From Nitriliruptoraceae bacterium (GTDB lineage Bacteria; Actinomycetota; Nitriliruptoria; Nitriliruptorales; Nitriliruptoraceae), in the NCBI GenBank assembly GCA_018401275.1, contig JAGYKW010000002.1, forward strand, positions 62,001-126,000: a DNA stretch of 64,000 nt, read 5' to 3'. The position numbers and the translations under genes were made by a program. Positions within the stretch are counted from its first letter, which is position 1, and every line of letters begins with the position of its first letter. Below are positions 61,167 through 64,000 of the stretch, one piece after another. Below the pieces are notes generated by a model that was not told the origin of the DNA, did not search any database, and saw only the letters and a program-made list of their open reading frames with translations.

Positions 61167-62252
61167 ATGGCGACGATCGCGATCACTGGCGTTGGGGGCC
61201 TGCTCGGTCGTGCCCTGGTCGCACGCCTCAACGCTGACGGACCGGGTGCTGCGCACGGCGTGGACCGCATCGTCGGTCTCGACGTCCGCCCCCCGTCAGA
61301 CCTCGCTCCCGAGCTCACGCTCGCTCCCGACCTCACGCTCGCTCCCGAGCTCGTGCTGCACGCGATCGACGTGCGCGATCCGGGACTCGTCGATCTCCTC
61401 GCCGGGGTCGACACCGTCGTGCACCTCGCGTTCCAGATGGACCCGATCCGCGACGTCGACGAGATGCGCTCCATCAACGTCGACGGGACCATGAACGTGA
61501 TGGCGTGCGCACGTGCGGCCGGCGTCGGCCGTGTCATCTACCTCTCCTCGGTCGTCGCCTACGGCGCCCGTCCCGACAACGACGTCCCGCTCACCGAGTC
61601 GAGCCCGCTGAACGGGCAGCCCGGGTTCACCTACGCCGAGCACAAGCGCGAGGTCGAGGACCTGCTGTGGCCGTGGCACGCGGCGAGCGACGCCCCGGCG
61701 CTGACCGTGCTGCGCAGCGCCGCCGTGTTCGGTCCGGGCGTGCAGAACTTCCTGACGCGCGTGCTCGAGCTCCCCGCACTGCCCGTGCTGCCCGACGCCC
61801 CGCCGCTGCAGTTCGTCCACGTCGACGACGTCACCAGCGCGGTCGTGCATGCGCTGAGCACTCCGCTCGACGGGGCGTTCAACGTCGCGCCCGACGGCTG
61901 GCTCGACCATGCGCGCGTCCTCGCGCTCTCGGGGCGCCGGACCCTCGCGATGCAGCCGGAACGGATGCGACGACTCGTCGAGCAGGCGCACCGTCTGGGC
62001 GTCGGCGAGCTCGAGCCCGGCGTCGTCGAGCTGTTCCAGCACCCGTGGGTGCTCTCCAACGAACGCCTGCGCGCGACGGGCTGGGCCCCGACCCGCAGCA
62101 ACGAGGAGACGCTCCTCGAGACGGTGCTGGAGCACGAGGACTTCGTGAGCCTCGGCCGGCTGCGCGTGAGCCGCACCCTGCTGCGCACGCTCGGGATCGC
62201 CGGGGGGGCGCTGCTCGCAGTCGCGTCCGCCGCGGCCCTGCGCCGGCGCTAG
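61167..62252 (+). CDS. NAD-dependent epimerase/dehydratase with C-terminal anchor
   Basis: 361 residues. The Rossmann motif is ITGVGGLLGRALVARLN, the catalytic Ser precedes FTYAEHKREVEDL with Tyr and Lys of the YxxxK pair, and RSAAVFGPG and FVHVDDVTSAVVHAL are typical extended SDR motifs. A repeated APELTL/APDLTL segment (residues 46-60) is an insertion after the second strand. A C-terminal helix (LGIAGGALLAVASAAALRR) probably tethers it to the membrane. Substrate unknown; likely a nucleotide-sugar or lipid-linked product. Confidence 0.85.
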   Translation: MATIAITGVGGLLGRALVARLNADGPGAAHGVDRIVGLDVRPPSDLAPELTLAPDLTLAPELVLHAIDVRDPGLVDLLAGVDTVVHLAFQMDPIRDVDEMRSINVDGTMNVMACARAAGVGRVIYLSSVVAYGARPDNDVPLTESSPLNGQPGFTYAEHKREVEDLLWPWHAASDAPALTVLRSAAVFGPGVQNFLTRVLELPALPVLPDAPPLQFVHVDDVTSAVVHALSTPLDGAFNVAPDGWLDHARVLALSGRRTLAMQPERMRRLVEQAHRLGVGELEPGVVELFQHPWVLSNERLRATGWAPTRSNEETLLETVLEHEDFVSLGRLRVSRTLLRTLGIAGGALLAVASAAALRRR

Positions 62253-62256
62253 GGCG

Positions 62257-63159
62257 GTGCGTCACGTCCGCCGCGCGCTGCTCGCTGCCGTTGCCCTCGT
62301 CACGCTCGGCGGCGCCTGGTGGTCGGGCGTGCTGCCGTGCGCGGTCGTCGTCGCACAGCCGGCCTGCCAGCTGATCGTCGCCGGCGGGCCGGTGCTCGAC
62401 ACCGCCACGCTCGTCACGGTCCGCGCCTCGGGGACGCAGGTCGGCATCGAGGACGCGCCGCTCGTGCGCGAGCCTGCCGGACGCCTGCTGGTCACCACCA
62501 TCGAGGTGTGGGAGCCGGACGGCATCGGACCCTGGTGGGACGCGCTGCGCGACCCGGACCGGGACCTCATCGCCCGCGCGCGCCTCGTGCCCGACGGCGG
62601 CGACCTCGATGACGTCGCGGAGGCGGGACGGCTGCGCATGGCCGAGAGCCAGGACCTCGCCGTCGCGCTGGCGCTCAGCGAGCTCGGGCTGATCGCCTCG
62701 CCCGACGTGCCCGCCTGGGCGTGGCCCGTCGACGTCACCTTCGCGACCGACGAGGTCGGGGGACCGTCGGCCGGGCTGATGCTCGCGCTCGCGGTGATCG
62801 CGCGGCTCGGTCCGACCGATCCGACGAGCCGTCCGGACGGCGCGGCCTCTGCACGGGCGCCGCTGAGCGTCGCCGGGACCGGCGCGCTCGAGCCGGACGG
62901 TCGCGTCGTCGGGGTCGGAGGGCTGTCCCACAAGCTGCGCGGCGTCGTCGAGGACGCGCGTGGCGGGCCGCTGCCCGACGCGTTCCTGCTCCCGATGGAT
63001 GATCTGCCCGTCGCGCGACGCGCGATCGTCGGACGCGACCTGCTGCTCGTGCCGGTCACGGACCTCGGCGAGGCGCTGCAGGCGCTCGACACGCTCGCAC
63101 GCGGTGGCACGCCGGAGGGCGCCGTGCTGCTGGCGGCCGACGGTGGGGCCGGTCGGTAG
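62257..63159 (+). CDS. Exported Lon-like (S16) protease, YlbL/Rv3194c-type
   Basis: 300 residues. A signal anchor (ALLAAVALVTLGGAWWSGVL) precedes the domain; the S16 site is DEVGGPSAGLMLALAV (Ser) and GVGGLSHKLRGVVEDA (Lys), forming a Ser-Lys dyad. The usual PDZ domain of the YlbL group is not visible between residues 50 and 150, so it is shorter than its relatives. Synteny with a UPF0182 gene next door matches the mycobacterial order. GTG 62257 is close to the epimerase stop. Confidence 0.78.
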   Translation: MRHVRRALLAAVALVTLGGAWWSGVLPCAVVVAQPACQLIVAGGPVLDTATLVTVRASGTQVGIEDAPLVREPAGRLLVTTIEVWEPDGIGPWWDALRDPDRDLIARARLVPDGGDLDDVAEAGRLRMAESQDLAVALALSELGLIASPDVPAWAWPVDVTFATDEVGGPSAGLMLALAVIARLGPTDPTSRPDGAASARAPLSVAGTGALEPDGRVVGVGGLSHKLRGVVEDARGGPLPDAFLLPMDDLPVARRAIVGRDLLLVPVTDLGEALQALDTLARGGTPEGAVLLAADGGAGR

Positions 63160-63246
63160 CCTGTAGGGACCGCTCCGCGGCGTGACCGCGGCCTGCACGA
63201 CTTCCGTCCTCGAATCCCGTCCTCGTATCCCGTCCGAGAGGTCACC

Positions 63247-64000
63247 GTGGGAGATCTGGTCCGTCGCCGTCTGGGTTCCGTGCTCGTCGGCTCGCTGCTC
63301 CTGCTCGTCTTCGGCGCGAACCGCATCGCCGTGTTCGTCTCCGACCTGTGGTGGTTCGAGGAGCGCGGGTACCGCGACGTCTTCCTCACGGTGCTGCTGA
63401 CGCGCTACGGGATCGGCGCGACCTTCACCGTGGCGCTCGCGATCTTCATCGGGATCAACCTGTCGATCGCACGGCGGACGCGACCGTTCATCATCCCCAC
63501 GACGCCGCAGCAGGCGCAGGTCCAGCGTGTGCGGGATGCGGTCGACCCCTACCTCCCGTGGGTGATCGCTGCCGTGTCGTTCCTGTTCGCGCTCACCTCC
63601 GGTGCTGCCGTCGGCGCGCAGTGGCGCACCTTCCTCCTGTTCCTCAACGGCGAGGGCGTCGGCATCGTCGACCCGCTGTTCGACCGCGACCTCGGGTTCT
63701 GGCTGTTCGAGCTGCCGTTCTGGGCGCTGATCCAGAGCTGGCTGTTCACCTCGCTCGTGCTGACGATCATGCTGACGGCCGGCGCGCACTACGTCCTGGG
63801 CGCGATCCGTCCGGAGTCGCCGGAGAAGGTCACGCCGCCGGCGAAGCTCCACCTCACGGTGCTCGTCGCGCTCGCCCTCGGCGTCCGCGCCTGGGGCTAC
63901 TGGCTCGACCGCTACGAGCTCAACTTCTCGCAGCGCGGCACCGTCACCGGCGCGTCGTTCACCGACGTGAACGCCGAGCTGCCCGCCCTGCTCCTGCTCA
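63247..64000 (+). CDS. UPF0182 membrane protein, 5' part (runs off window)
   Basis: The first 251 codons from GTG 63247, preceded by GAGAGG five bases upstream. Helices lie near 10-30, 45-65, 95-115, 155-180 and 195-215, with charged loops (FEERGYRDVFLTVLLTRYG and DPLFDRDLGFWLFELPFW) characteristic of the large UPF0182 family, usually near 900 residues. Its function is unknown; relatives sit beside Lon-like YlbL proteins as here. A TAGCCT word overlaps the end of the protease gene upstream. Confidence 0.9.
   Translation, partial: MGDLVRRRLGSVLVGSLLLLVFGANRIAVFVSDLWWFEERGYRDVFLTVLLTRYGIGATFTVALAIFIGINLSIARRTRPFIIPTTPQQAQVQRVRDAVDPYLPWVIAAVSFLFALTSGAAVGAQWRTFLLFLNGEGVGIVDPLFDRDLGFWLFELPFWALIQSWLFTSLVLTIMLTAGAHYVLGAIRPESPEKVTPPAKLHLTVLVALALGVRAWGYWLDRYELNFSQRGTVTGASFTDVNAELPALLLL

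Overview
The window is a very GC-rich, densely packed bacterial chromosome segment with no rRNA, tRNA, CRISPR array or phage structural genes. A mycothiol S-conjugate amidase-like gene, a tatB next to htrA and mrp, FHA-LuxR and septum-formation family proteins, GTG starts, start/stop overlaps (ATGA/GTGA) and leaderless genes preceded by a TAGGCT-like -10 box all point to Actinomycetota, probably a deep-branching class rather than Streptomyces or Mycobacterium. That placement is inference.

Layout. 0-9 kb: small redox, HAD and methyltransferase genes, a diverged dihydropteroate synthase facing a RibD-C reductase, a cupin, hotdog thioesterases and leucyl aminopeptidase. 9-18 kb: an O-methyltransferase / htrA / tatB / PAP2 / mrp block resembling the mycobacterial order without sigE-rseA, a solitary GspE ATPase, a PHP phosphoesterase and an FHA-LuxR regulator. 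18-33 kb: housekeeping genes (DEAD helicase, DUF885 peptidase, SpoU methyltransferase, CinA-like, Mca, PdxH, TypA, MetZ, threonine dehydratase-like). 33-40 kb: a hendecad-repeat coiled-coil protein, MarC, a sigma-factor remnant, a septum-formation lipoprotein, and an Abi-like HEPN gene bracketed by two near-identical hairpin elements. 40-47 kb: a zinc-uptake locus (two substrate-binding proteins, permease, ATPase, His-rich anchored protein) with two strong operators, then a toxin-antitoxin pair. 47-59 kb: a heliorhodopsin, a decayed beta-propeller gene, a TetR-DUF418-fasciclin cassette lying between a full and a truncated copy of a YyaL-type gene, a hydrolase, a Fic-like protein and an HAD-IB phosphatase. 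59-64 kb: a 440-bp gap rich in DnaA-box-like words, a DUF2342 metalloprotease, an epimerase, a Lon-like exported protease and the start of a UPF0182 membrane protein.

Two points affect how the annotation should be read. First, at least six genes are interrupted by apparent small indels, usually in G/C runs or repeats (DEAD helicase, PQQ-like propeller, ZnuA, the 49-50 kb propeller, the metalloprotease); many may be assembly errors, but the ZnuA and 49-50 kb cases may be real. Second, two genes (RibD-C and GspE) appear to start at CTG.

The strongest candidates for unusual biology are the HEPN/Abi gene with its paired structured repeats, the heliorhodopsin, and the metal-responsive promoter architecture of the zinc locus.
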